Assembly: GCA_963789165.1 (NCBI GenBank)
Contig: CAWBJP010000011.1
Span: 62,001 to 126,000 of the forward strand
DNA: 64,000 nt
Direction of reading: 5' to 3'
Origin: CAWBJP01 sp963789165
GTDB lineage: Bacteria; Actinomycetota; Acidimicrobiia; IMCC26256; BP-133
Both the position numbers and the translations under genes were made by a program. This document shows positions 9,112 through 20,376 of the stretch, piece after piece; the stretch's first letter is position 1; every line of letters starts with the position of its first letter. The notes under the pieces are model-generated. The model worked only from the letters and a program-made list of their open reading frames with translations. It did no database searches and had not been told where the DNA came from.

Positions 9112-10891
9112 TCAACCTACGAGTTCGGGGTCGGTGCAGTCGAGCGCGTAGTTGGTGACGTCGCCGCCGCCCAAGCTGACGCCCAGGCTGCCCAGAAGGT
9201 TGTTGATCAGGCCGCTGTCAGCCGCGGTGAGGACGGGGTTGATGATGCCGGCGACCGCGCTGAGGAGGCCGCCCAGGTTGAGACCAGCCAAAGAGAGCGC
9301 CACGGGTTGCGCCTGGAGAAGGTTGCCGGCGGTGACCCCGTAACCAATCGTCTTGGTATTCGACCAGTTGAACGGTCCGTTGAACGACAGGTTGCCGTTG
9401 CTGCTGGCCACGTTGACTTGGGCGAGACCTCTCACGTCAGTCAAGAGGAGGTCGAGGAGGGTGGCCTGGTTGACCGTCACCGTCCCCGAGGCGCTGATGT
9501 CGGCGACGTTGCCGACGTAGGCCTTGACCGCCTGGGCGTCGGTGTGGACGACCACCGTGCTGTCGTTCTTGATGGTCTGGCAGGTGATCGACCGCAGGGC
9601 GGCCTTGGCCGAGGCGGCCTCGACGTAGATGGGCAGATCAAGGAGGCCCAACCCGAGCGGGTTGCCGAGGGGCCTGAGGTGGATCTGGGCCCGCACCTGG
9701 GCGGTCTTGGCCACGGTCAGCCACTGGCCGGCGGCGTTCTTGCCCGGCGGCCCGTAGGCGATCTGAGGGGGCTCGATCACTTTGAGCCGCAGGCTGTTGC
9801 CGCCCGTCAGGCTGAGGATGCTGCTGAGACCGCTGCCCATGTTCTGGGTCGTCAGGGCGATGTCAACGGCGTTCTGACCGTTGGCCAAGGCCACCATCGT
9901 GGCCAGCTGCAGGGCGTTGAACTCGGCGGTGGCGGCGGACCCTTCGGCGCCCTGAGCCACCTTGAGCATGTCGCCGAGGCGCATGTTCAAGTTGGAATCG
10001 GTTGCTAGCGCCACGTTGCGGAGATCGGTGGCGGCCTGGATGCTGGGAGCGTCCCCCTTGTTCTGGAGAACGGTCACCATGGCGAGCAGGAAGTCTCTGG
10101 ATTTGACCTGAGTGGTGAGCAGTTCATTGACCGTCCCGAAGCCCAGTTCGGCCTGTAAGCGGCCGAGGCTGACGCTGCCGGCAGCGATCCCGGTGTAGCC
10201 GACGAGGGTCACGTTGCCGTTGAGAAACTTCCCGAACATGTCCTTCAGGAGCCCGCCGGAAGTGCTCACCCGGGCCAGGAATGACCCGACGGCAATACCG
10301 GCCAGACCCTGTCCGTCGGTTTTCGGAACGGTCGTCGTGGTCGTCGGACCGGTCGTCGTTGTCGTCGCACCGGTCGTCGTGGTGGTGCAGTCGCCTTCAC
10401 ACTGCCCCGACGGAAGCCCGGCCCGGCCCACTCCGCTGGCGGTGTAGGTGCGCCCGCCGGGCTGGAAGCTCCAGTCGATCGGGGAGGTCAGCGTGACTTT
10501 CACAGCCGTGGCCAGGGACGGGTCAGTCTGGGTGAAGGCCCGGGTGACCGGGTCCACGACCCCGAGCACAAGGCTCCAGTTGTTGCCGGGATCATCGGTG
10601 TCGAAGCCGTTGCGCTCGAGCGACTCCTCGGCCAGTTTCACCGCATGCACCTGGGGCGACGAAGCCACCCTCGCCCTTTCGGTTGCCCAGCGCCCGCGCC
10701 GCATCAAGGGCGGCGAGGTCGGCGTCCGCCTGGATGTCGCGCTTCAGGGAGACGCCACGGCCGATGTCGACAGCCAACGCGCTGGCCGCCAGGACGGCGA
10801 CGGTGGCGATGGAGGCTATGACCAGGATCGCGCCCCGGTCAGGACACAGGCGACGGGCAATGGCCTGCACCAGCCTGACACGACGAGTCAT
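9112..10891 (-). CDS. tadG: TadG-like pilus-associated envelope protein (frameshifted)
   Basis: The N-terminus (ATG 10891) carries a TadE/TadG-type hydrophobic segment after a charged stretch: DRGAILVIASIATVAVLAAS, then ALAVDIGRGVSLKRDIQADAD, which is typical of TadG. The frame shifts near 10685; removing one base joins this to a long extracytoplasmic domain ending DCTDPELVG. That domain contains a Thr-rich linker of three 7-residue repeats (TTTTTGP-like). The family is thought to be a minor pilin-like or envelope component of the Tad system. It follows tadE by 14 bases on the same strand and so is probably co-transcribed. I see no complete von Willebrand A motif, which some TadG proteins carry. 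Confidence 0.75.
10330..10388. repeat. 21-bp repeats encoding a Thr-rich linker in tadG
   Basis: Nearly three copies of a 21-base unit (ggtcgtcgtggtcgtcggacc and variants) at 10330-10350, 10351-10371 and 10372-10388. On the minus strand they encode TTTTTG(P/A) heptads. Such Thr-rich linkers in secreted actinobacterial proteins are often O-mannosylated, which is a family-based guess. Confidence 0.8.
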
Positions 10892-10905
10892 ACGTTTCTC
10901 CTCAA

Positions 10906-11379
10906 CTACGACAGCTCGATGACCGACGTGGACGAGATGGTCTCGGGCAAGAAGGACAGGATCGGCGCCAGCGTCGGGAGAATCGGGTGGTCTTCGTAGG
11001 GGTAGCTGACCGTGACCGTGATGCAGTCACGGCTGCTGCCGGCGCAGGTTGCGACCGTCGGGGTAATGACCGGGACATGGACCGCCCGGGCGCCAAGGCT
11101 GGCGTTGACGACTGCCTGGGCCTTCGCTTTGGCGGCGGCGATCTCGTTGCAGTACGGGGTAGTGCACCCCGAGTTGAGAGGGGCGCCCACGGCCGCACGG
11201 GCACCCTCCGACGCGGCACTGGTCAGCGTGTGCTTGACCCAGAAGGCCACCCCGAAGGTGACCGAGCCGTAGATGAGACCGAGGAACAGCGTGGCGCAGA
11301 GGGCGAACTCCACCACGACGGCGCCGCGCTGGTCGCGGAAACGCCCGCGAGCGGGAATGTCGTGGTCGTCCTGAGCCAT
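10906..11379 (-). CDS. tadE: TadE-like pilus protein
   Basis: 157-residue TadE-family protein. It has the hallmark start RDQRGAVVVEFALCATLFLGL: a charged segment, RGA, then Val-Glu-Phe and a hydrophobic helix, as in pseudopilins cleaved by a prepilin peptidase. Two cysteine pairs in the exported part (SGCTTPYC and CAGSSRDC) could form disulphides. It is the first gene of the minus-strand tad run, facing coaE across a 141-base divergent region that must contain its promoter. No prepilin peptidase gene is seen in the window. Confidence 0.88.
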   Translation of the reverse strand: MAQDDHDIPARGRFRDQRGAVVVEFALCATLFLGLIYGSVTFGVAFWVKHTLTSAASEGARAAVGAPLNSGCTTPYCNEIAAAKAKAQAVVNASLGARAVHVPVITPTVATCAGSSRDCITVTVSYPYEDHPILPTLAPILSFLPETISSTSVIELS

Positions 11380-11507
11380 GCGCGATTTCCTCCCGGATCC
11401 TGTTGTGTGTGTCGGACGCCTCGACCCCCCTCTCCATAGCTCGGCCGGGCTATTTCACGACCGCGGGACGGACTAGCCCCGGGGGCGAACGGGGCGGAAG
11501 CTGCTCG

Positions 11508-11513
11508 TAGACT
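11508..11513 (+). promoter_or_regulatory. Candidate -10 box of coaE (leaderless)
   Basis: TAGACT lies 7 bases before the coaE GTG at 11521. A start point 7-8 bases after the hexamer would coincide with the first base of the start codon, which would make the message leaderless. No Shine-Dalgarno sequence is visible. The same spacing recurs before uvrB and before the Phd-like antitoxin. Confidence 0.45.
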
Positions 11514-11520
11514 CCGCCCC

Positions 11521-12135
11521 GTGCCTGTCCCCCAGTCGCCCGCCGTGCTCCTGGTGGGCCTGACGGGGGGCATCGGGTCGGGGAAGTCGACGGTGGCCCA
11601 GGCTCTAGCGGCCCGGGGGGCGGTGGTGATCGACGCCGACGCCTTGGCCCGTCAGGTGGTCGAGTCGGGCACGACCGGCTTCGAGGCGGTGGCCTCCCGC
11701 TTCGGGCCTTCGGTGGTCGGCCCCGACGGCCAACTCGACCGCCCCGCCCTGGCCCGCCTGGTCTTTGACGACGAGGCGGCCCGGGCCGACCTGAACGGGA
11801 TCGTCCATCCCCTCGTGGCCGCCGAGACTCAGCGCCGGGTGGCTGCCGCCCCGGCAGGCTCCGTGGTGGTGATGGACGTGCCGCTGCTGGTGGAGGCGGC
11901 CAGGGGCGGCTACGACCTCGTCGTCGTGGTCGAGGCTCCCGAGGAGGTCCGCCTCGAGCGCCTCACCGGCCGGGGGATGGACCCGGCCGACGGCCGGCGG
12001 CGCATGGCGGCCCAGGCCTCGGACGCCGAGCGCCGGAAGGTGGCCGACGTGGTGCTCGACAACTCCGGAACCGCCGCTGACCTCGAGCGACAGGTCGGGA
12101 AGTTGTGGCACGAACTGGAGCATCGCCGAGGCTGA
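11521..12135 (+). CDS. coaE: Dephospho-CoA kinase
   Basis: Catalyses the last step of coenzyme A synthesis, ATP-dependent phosphorylation of dephospho-CoA on the ribose 3'-OH. The 204-residue protein has the P-loop GLTGGIGSGKSTV near its start, DADALARQVV for substrate binding, VMDVPLLVEA, and the lid region (RLTGRGMDPADGRRRMAAQ). Length is typical. The start is GTG 11521. It precedes uvrB by 46 bases, a pairing common in actinobacteria and related bacteria. Confidence 0.95.
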   Translation: MPVPQSPAVLLVGLTGGIGSGKSTVAQALAARGAVVIDADALARQVVESGTTGFEAVASRFGPSVVGPDGQLDRPALARLVFDDEAARADLNGIVHPLVAAETQRRVAAAPAGSVVVMDVPLLVEAARGGYDLVVVVEAPEEVRLERLTGRGMDPADGRRRMAAQASDAERRKVADVVLDNSGTAADLERQVGKLWHELEHRRG

Positions 12136-12167
12136 CCGGTCCGGGCGAGACGGTCCCACCCCGCCGG

Positions 12168-12173
12168 TACGAT
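12168..12173 (+). promoter_or_regulatory. Candidate -10 box of uvrB (leaderless)
   Basis: TACGAT lies 8 bases upstream of the uvrB ATG (12182) in the 46-base gap after coaE. The spacing would again put the transcription start at or next to the A of the start codon. I see no LexA-type palindrome in this gap. Confidence 0.45.
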
Positions 12174-12181
12174 GCGACCGG

Positions 12182-14207
12182 ATGCCGCCTTTCCAGCTTG
12201 TCTCCGATTTCGCCCCCGCCGGCGACCAGCCGGCGGCCATCGACGCGCTGTCCCGGGGCGTCGAGGCCGGCGACCGGTTCCAGACTTTGCTGGGCATCAC
12301 CGGGTCGGGCAAGTCCTTCACCATCGCCGGCACCATCGCCCGGGTGCAGCGGCCGACGCTGGTGCTCGCCCCCAACAAGAGCCTGGCCGCCCAGCTGACC
12401 AGCGAGTTCCGGGACTTCTTCCCCAAGAACCGGGTGGAGTACTTCGTCTCCTACTACGACTACTACCAGCCCGAGGCCTACATCCCCTCGTCCGACACCT
12501 ATATCGAGAAGGACAGCTCGATCAACGACGAGATCGACCGGCTGCGCCACGCCGCCACCTCGGCCCTGTTGTCCCGGCGGGACGTGATCATCGTGGCCTC
12601 GGTGTCGGCCATCTACGGCCTGGGTGCCCCCGAGGAGTACGCCACCCAGCTCCTCATGCTGGAGGTGGGGGAGGAGCGCGACCAGCGGGCCATCCTCTCC
12701 AAGCTCGTCGACATGGCCTACGAGCGCAACGACATGAACTTCGTCCGCAACAAGTTCCGGGTCCGGGGCGACACCATCGAGCTGTTCCCCGCCTACGAGG
12801 AGCGGGCCATCCGGATCCAGCTCTTCGGCGACGAGGTGGAACGGATCGTCTCCGTCGACCCGGTGACGGGCGAGATGGTGGAGGAGCTGGACAAGCTCTG
12901 CGTGTTCCCCGCCTCCCACTACGTGGTGTCCAAGGCCCGCATGGAGCGGGCCGTCACCCAGATCGAGGACGAGCTCAAGGACCGCCTGGCCGCCCTGGAG
13001 GCGGGCGGCAAGCTCCTCGAGGCCCAGCGTCTGCGGATGCGCACCACCTACGACCTGGAGATGCTCCGCGAGGTGGGGGTGTGCTCGGGTATCGAGAACT
13101 ACTCCCGGCACCTCGACGGGCGCGACGCCGGCCAGAAGCCCTTCACCCTCCTCGACTACTTCCCCAAAGACTTCCTCATGGTCATCGACGAGTCCCACGT
13201 GGCCGTGCCCCAGCTCCACGGCCAGTACGAGGGGGACCGCTCCCGCAAGGAGACGCTGGTCGAACACGGTTTCCGCCTGCCCTCGGCCATGGACAACCGT
13301 CCGTTGCGCTTCGACGAGTTCATGGAGGTGGTGGGCCAGGTGGTGTTCATGAGCGCCACCCCCTCCCCCTATGAGCTGAAGGTGTCGACCCAGGTGGTGG
13401 AACAGATCGTCCGCCCCACCGGCCTCATCGACCCCCAGGTGATCGTGCGGCCCGACCAAAGGCCAGATCGACGACCTGGTGGCCGAGATCCGCACCCGGG
13501 AGGCGGCCGACCAGCGGGTGCTGGTCACCACGCTGACCAAGAAGATGTCCGAGGACCTCTCCGAGTACCTCCTGGAACTGGGGGTCCGGGTGCGCTACCT
13601 CCACTCCGACATCGACACCATCCAGCGGGTCGAGATCCTCCGGGCCCTGCGCCTCGGCGAGTACGACGTGCTGGTGGGCATCAACCTCCTGCGGGAGGGC
13701 CTCGACCTCCCCGAGGTGTCCCTGGTGGCCATCCTCGACGCCGACAAGGAAGGGTTCCTGCGCTCGGAGACCTCCCTCATCCAGACCATGGGCCGGGCCG
13801 CCCGCAACGTCGACGGCCAGGTGGTCATGTACGCCGACCAGGTCACCGACTCCATGCGCCGGGCCATCTCCGAGACCGAACGCCGCCGGGGACTGCAGAT
13901 GGCCTACAACCTCGAGCACGGCATCGACCCCCAGACCATCCGCAAGAAGGTCTCCGACATCCTGGAGATGATCCGGGGCCGCCAGGACGAGGGCGCCCCC
14001 CTCCCCAAGGGGAAGAGCCGGTTGCGGGGTCGCGACGCGGCGCGGCGCAAGGAGCTGCTGGAGCTGCCGGGCGACGAGCTGGCCCGCCTCATCCACTCCC
14101 TGGAGGAGGAGATGCACGAAGCCGCCACCGACCTCCGCTTCGAGTACGCCGCCCGCCTCCGGGACGAGATCCACGACTTGAAGCGCGAGCTGCGAGAGGT
14201 GGGCTGA
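12182..14207 (+). CDS. uvrB: Excinuclease ABC subunit B (one frameshift)
   Basis: Damage-verification helicase of nucleotide excision repair. Helicase motif I reads GITGSGKS, the beta-hairpin region is intact (YYDYYQPEAYIPSSDTYIEK), DESH is in LMVIDESHVAVPQ, and motifs V/VI appear in LLREGLDLPEVSLV and IQTMGRAARN. The C-terminal UvrC-interacting helix (LEEEMHEAATDLRFEYAARLRD) is complete. A single extra G at 13454 breaks the frame: without it the sequence reads VRPTKGQIDDLVAEI, as in the family. Because UvrB is near universal and everything else is intact, this is almost certainly a sequence error. The stop overlaps the start of the next small gene (TGATG). Confidence 0.95.
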
Positions 14208-14498
14208 TGTACGATGACCGTGTGGCGTTACAAGATGAGCAGAGGACGCCGAGGATCGTCGGCGCCTTCAAGGTGTCGGCTCGAGGCCAATTGAGCCTGC
14301 CGGCGGAGGTGCGCCGACGTTGGGGAATCGAGCGGGGCGGCTCGGTGGAGATCGTCGATCTCGGCGAGTCCGTTCTCCTTGTCCCCGGCGGGGACGGCGC
14401 CATGTGGCGGCATGATCCGTGCAGCCATCCCGCCGGAGGAATACAAGCGCATCGTCGACGAGATCGGCCGGGAAGAACCCGACCTCGCCACCGAGTAG
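14207..14498 (+). CDS. AbrB/SpoVT-type antitoxin-like protein (frameshifted)
   Basis: The start ATG shares one base with the uvrB stop. Residues about 20-65 form a SpoVT-AbrB swapped-hairpin domain (FKVSARGQLSLPAEVRRRWGI, then GGSVEIVDLGESVLLVPGG). An extra base near 14405-14411 breaks the frame; corrected, the tail reads MIRAAIPPEEYKRIVDEIGR and ends at 14498. This architecture, with an AbrB DNA-binding head and a short acidic tail, is typical of antitoxins that bind a PIN-type toxin encoded just downstream, and such a remnant follows 3 bases later. Function as an antitoxin is inferred from domain and context. Confidence 0.7.
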
Positions 14499-14501
14499 AC
14501 A

Positions 14502-14946
14502 TTGACCGTCATCGTCGATGATCACGTCTTGATGGCGTGCTTCGCCCTCAGGAGCCGGCGGTCGTGCGACGGGCACGCCGGCGGGGCCGGCTGTTCACGA
14601 GTGGCGTACTGGTATCACCGCCTCTGTCGGGCACTGGCTACCTCGGCGACGGCGGGAACGCTGTCCTCGCTCTCTGCCGGCCTTCCGCCTCGACGATGAC
14701 CAGGCAGCTGCTGGCCAGTTACCGTCCACCTCCCCGAAGCGGTACGGTTTCTCTTCGCTGCGGGAGCTGGCCTGGCCGATGGCCGAGACTGCTGCGAGAC
14801 CATCGTTTCAACCTCCTGCACCTCGAGGCCCTGGCTGCCGCCCGCCTCCTGGAGGCGACCATCTGCGTCTGGGACGGTGACCAGTCGCCCCAACTCGCAG
14901 CGGCCGCCGCACGAATCGGCGTCCCGGTCGTGGTCGGTTCTCCCCT

Positions 14947-14950
<4 letters not shown>
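14502..14950 (+). pseudogene. PIN-like toxin partner, broken frame
   Basis: A TTG start at 14502 gives MTVIVDDHVLMACFAL, a PIN-like opening. The frame then changes about four times (near 14550, 14600, 14690 and 14805). Stitching the pieces gives PAVVRRARRRGRLFTSGV, WYHRLCRALATSATAGTLS, GFSSLRELAWPMAE and HRFNLLHLEALAAARLLEA, then VWDGDQSPQLAAAAARIGVP, which resembles a small PIN-type nuclease seen next to AbrB antitoxins. The stop (14948-14950) overlaps the uvrA GTG. Four indels in 450 bases is more than elsewhere, so real decay is possible as well as sequence error. The nuclease role is inferred from fold-like segments and its position. Confidence 0.55.
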
Positions 14951-17861
<2,911 letters not shown>

Positions 17862-17902
17862 TTGGGCGCTGGGCTGGACAGGAGCACCGACAGGGGCGTC
17901 TA

Positions 17903-19069
17903 TCAGGGTGGTCCGCCAAAGGGAAGTGCGTGGAGAACCGTGACATACGCCAGGCCTGCGGCGAAGACTCCCACGGTCGCGAATAGAACTCTTCCGCGGG
18001 TGACCTTGCCGAGGGCGATGAACAGCGGCACGGCGGTGAGGATGTCACGGGGGCGAATGAAGTCGTTGCGTGAGAAGGCGCTCATCAGCAGGATGGCCAT
18101 CGTGTAAACGGTGAGGACGCCAGGCCATCCCCGCTTGACGAGGATCCACGTGGCCACCGTGGCGAAGATAAAGGAGAGCCCGAGGACGGTCACCCCGGGG
18201 TGGATCAGGGGGGCTCGGAGGAAGTCGAGGAAAAATTCGAAGCCCATCCCTCCGCCGGCCTGGGTCTGCCAAGCTTCCCGCTCGACCCGGAACCAGACAC
18301 CCGCCTCCCCGGTCCGAAGCCATAGGAAACCGAAGAAGGCCAGGACCCCCACAGGGGCTAGTACTGGGGCAATGAGTGCTCGCCATTCCCGCCGCTCCTT
18401 GATCGCGATCCCGGCTTGCCACGCGCAGGCGACCACCAGCACCAGGGCGTTGGGCCGAGTGGCCGTAGCCAGAGCGGCAGCTACCCCCGCCAGGAACCAG
18501 CGGTGGCGCAGGAGAGCCCACAGGCAGGCGACGGCAAGCACGATCGCCACGGCTTCCGCGTACGCCATCGACAGAACCAGCGAGCCGGGAAAGAAGCAGA
18601 AGAGGGCGGTAGCCCTGATCGCCGTTTGCTCATCAGTGAGCCAGCGGGCGAGAAGGGCGACGAGGACGACGGCGACCGCACCGAAGATGAACGTCGTGAC
18701 GAGCATGGCCGCGGCGTCGGAACCGGGAAGGACCCAGGCGACAGCTCGGGCGACAAGCGGGAAAACCGGAAAGAAGACGAGGTTCACATAAGTGGCCTGG
18801 CCCCCCACCTCGGGTACGACCGACGGGTAGCCGTCGGTCATGACCGACCGGTACCACATACCGTCCCAGGTACCCAGGTAGCTGAGGACGGTCCAACGGG
18901 TGTTGAAGAGGGTGGCCGCGTACGCCGCCAGCAGAACGAGCACCCGGGAAGCGGCGTAGAAGGCCAGCGGGCGGCCAGCGAAGCGGACGAAGGCGCCCCA
19001 CCGGGAGCCGGCGTTGGGGCCAGACCGCTGCTGGGGCGCGGGCGCCGTCCGTTGTGCCTGCAGACTCAT
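17903..19069 (-). CDS. PIG-V-like GT-C mannosyltransferase family membrane protein
   Basis: 388-residue polytopic protein with about 8-10 membrane helices. It carries LGTWDGMWYRSVMTDGYPS, the WDGxWY element of PIG-V-like mannosyltransferases, early in the first luminal loop, then LVFFPVFPLVARAV, FFPGSLVLSMAYAEA and ATRPNALVL, all typical of that group. It would transfer a sugar from a polyprenyl-phosphate donor on the outer face of the membrane. It is convergent with uvrA across 41 bases and follows a GT2 polyprenyl-phosphate glycosyltransferase by 32 bases, a functionally sensible pair. ATG 19069 (MSLQAQRT) is preferred over longer forms that lack a coherent N-terminus. Confidence 0.78.
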   Translation of the reverse strand: MSLQAQRTAPAPQQRSGPNAGSRWGAFVRFAGRPLAFYAASRVLVLLAAYAATLFNTRWTVLSYLGTWDGMWYRSVMTDGYPSVVPEVGGQATYVNLVFFPVFPLVARAVAWVLPGSDAAAMLVTTFIFGAVAVVLVALLARWLTDEQTAIRATALFCFFPGSLVLSMAYAEAVAIVLAVACLWALLRHRWFLAGVAAALATATRPNALVLVVACAWQAGIAIKERREWRALIAPVLAPVGVLAFFGFLWLRTGEAGVWFRVEREAWQTQAGGGMGFEFFLDFLRAPLIHPGVTVLGLSFIFATVATWILVKRGWPGVLTVYTMAILLMSAFSRNDFIRPRDILTAVPLFIALGKVTRGRVLFATVGVFAAGLAYVTVLHALPFGGPP

Positions 19070-19101
19070 GAGGTCGCCTCTAAGAGTGAGGGCGTGCCTT
19101 G

Positions 19102-20069
19102 CTAGTGGACGACGTGCCGGTTGGCGACCACGGTCTCGTCGATGATGTACATCGGTCGATCCTTGGTCTCCTCGTAGATTCTCGCCACATAGGCACCGAG
19201 GACCCCGAGCATCATGAGTTGGGCCCCGCCGACCAGCAGGATAATGGCGACGAGCGACGTCCAACCCCCGGGGAAGGCGCCAGACGTCAAGCGGGCGACC
19301 ACCGCCACCGAGAGATAGAGCAAACCGCCGGCCATGGTGAGGAAGCCGAGGTAGGAAGCCAGGCGCAGGGGCATGCTGGTGAAGGCCATGACGCCGTCGA
19401 GGGCGAGCTTGACCATCTTCCGCAGGGTGTACTTGGTTTCACCGGCGTGGCGTCCAGGGCGGTCGTACGGGACGCCCACCTGACGGAAGCCTGCCCAGCT
19501 GCGCAGGCCGCGAAGGAAGCGGTTCTTCTCCGGGAGCTGGCGGAGAACGTCCGCCACCTTCCGGTCAATCAAACAGAAGTCCCCGGCGTCGACGGGAATG
19601 TCCACGTTGGAGACGGCACGGAGGAGCCGGTAGAAGACCCTGGCGGTGCCCCGCTTGAAGAGGCCCTCGTCGCGCTTCTGCCCGGACGGCGTAGACGACC
19701 TGATACCCCGCTTCCCACTGCTTGACAAGCTCGGTCAGGAGTTCAGGGGGATCCTGGAGATCAGCGTCCATGACGACCACCGCGTCACCGCGCGCCTGGT
19801 CGATTCCGGCCGAGAGGGCTGCCTGGTGGCCAAAGTTCCGGGAGAAGCGGATGAGCTTCACCTGCGGGTCGCGGGCCTGCAGCTCAAGAATCTTGAGGAC
19901 CGACAAGTCCCGACTTCCGTCGTCGACGAAGAGGATCTCGCAGCGACCGACCCGTTCGAGGACTGGTGCGAGACGCTCGTGGAGCGCGGAGAGGTTCTCC
20001 TGCTCGTCGTAGACCGGGATGACGACCGAGAGCCTCGGTGCTGGTTCGCGCGCCGGAGCCGCCGCTCAC
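19102..20069 (-). CDS. GtrB-like polyprenyl-phosphate glycosyltransferase (frameshifted)
   Basis: GT2-family enzyme with two C-terminal membrane helices. The catalytic part reads LSVVIPVYDEQENL, ILFVDDGSRD, FSRNFGHQAALSAGID and VVMDADLQDPPELL (the DAD metal-binding motif); the C-terminal part has GDFCLIDRKV, NRFLRGLRSW and GETKYTLRKM, then helices YLGFLTMAGGLLYLSVAVV and LVAIILLVGGAQLMMLGV. This matches GtrB/DPM-like transferases that load a sugar on undecaprenyl phosphate. An extra base in 19681-19683 breaks the frame (corrected junction YAVRQKRDEG), and another near 20040 separates the likely GTG start (20069) from LSVVIPV. Confidence 0.82.
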
Positions 20070-20280
20070 CTGGTCGGCGGTCCCGCCATCGGCGTCCAAG
20101 TCGACTTCGCCAACCAAGTCAATGAAGGCGGAGTCCGACATGCCGGCCAGTCGGCTTGCGTCAGCCAGCGCCAGGCTGCCACTGAGGAATTCCCGCAACG
20201 CCAAGCGGGCTCGGACCGAGGTAGCGGGTGAGGGGCATTGCGAAGGCGACGGTCGGCTCCTGTCCTGTTCGGCTCTCCAT
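20066..20280 (-). CDS. UPF0175-like small protein (frameshifted)
   Basis: A short product with LREFLSGSLALADASRLAGM followed by SDSAFIDLVGEVDLDAD, which resembles UPF0175 proteins, small predicted antitoxins with a helix-turn-helix-like core. The likely N-terminus from ATG 20280 gives MESRTGQEPTVAFAMPLTRY. A one-base insertion near 20215-20225 is needed to join it to the core, and a second near 20080 would let it end at a TGA overlapping the glycosyltransferase GTG. No toxin gene is visible next to it. It could be a remnant, or an uncharacterised regulator co-transcribed with the glycosyltransferase. Confidence 0.45.
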
Positions 20281-20376
20281 GGCCGGGTTATCGGCCCAAA
20301 CGGGACGAGACTGAAGCCCGATCTGAGCTTCCTCCCGGGTCAACTCCAGCGCCTGGTCATTCTCCCGCCATCGCAG

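Noticed and set aside
13454..13454. Programmed frameshift in uvrB
   Set aside because: No slippery heptamer or downstream structure is evident, the shift is an isolated extra G, and many unrelated genes here show the same kind of break.
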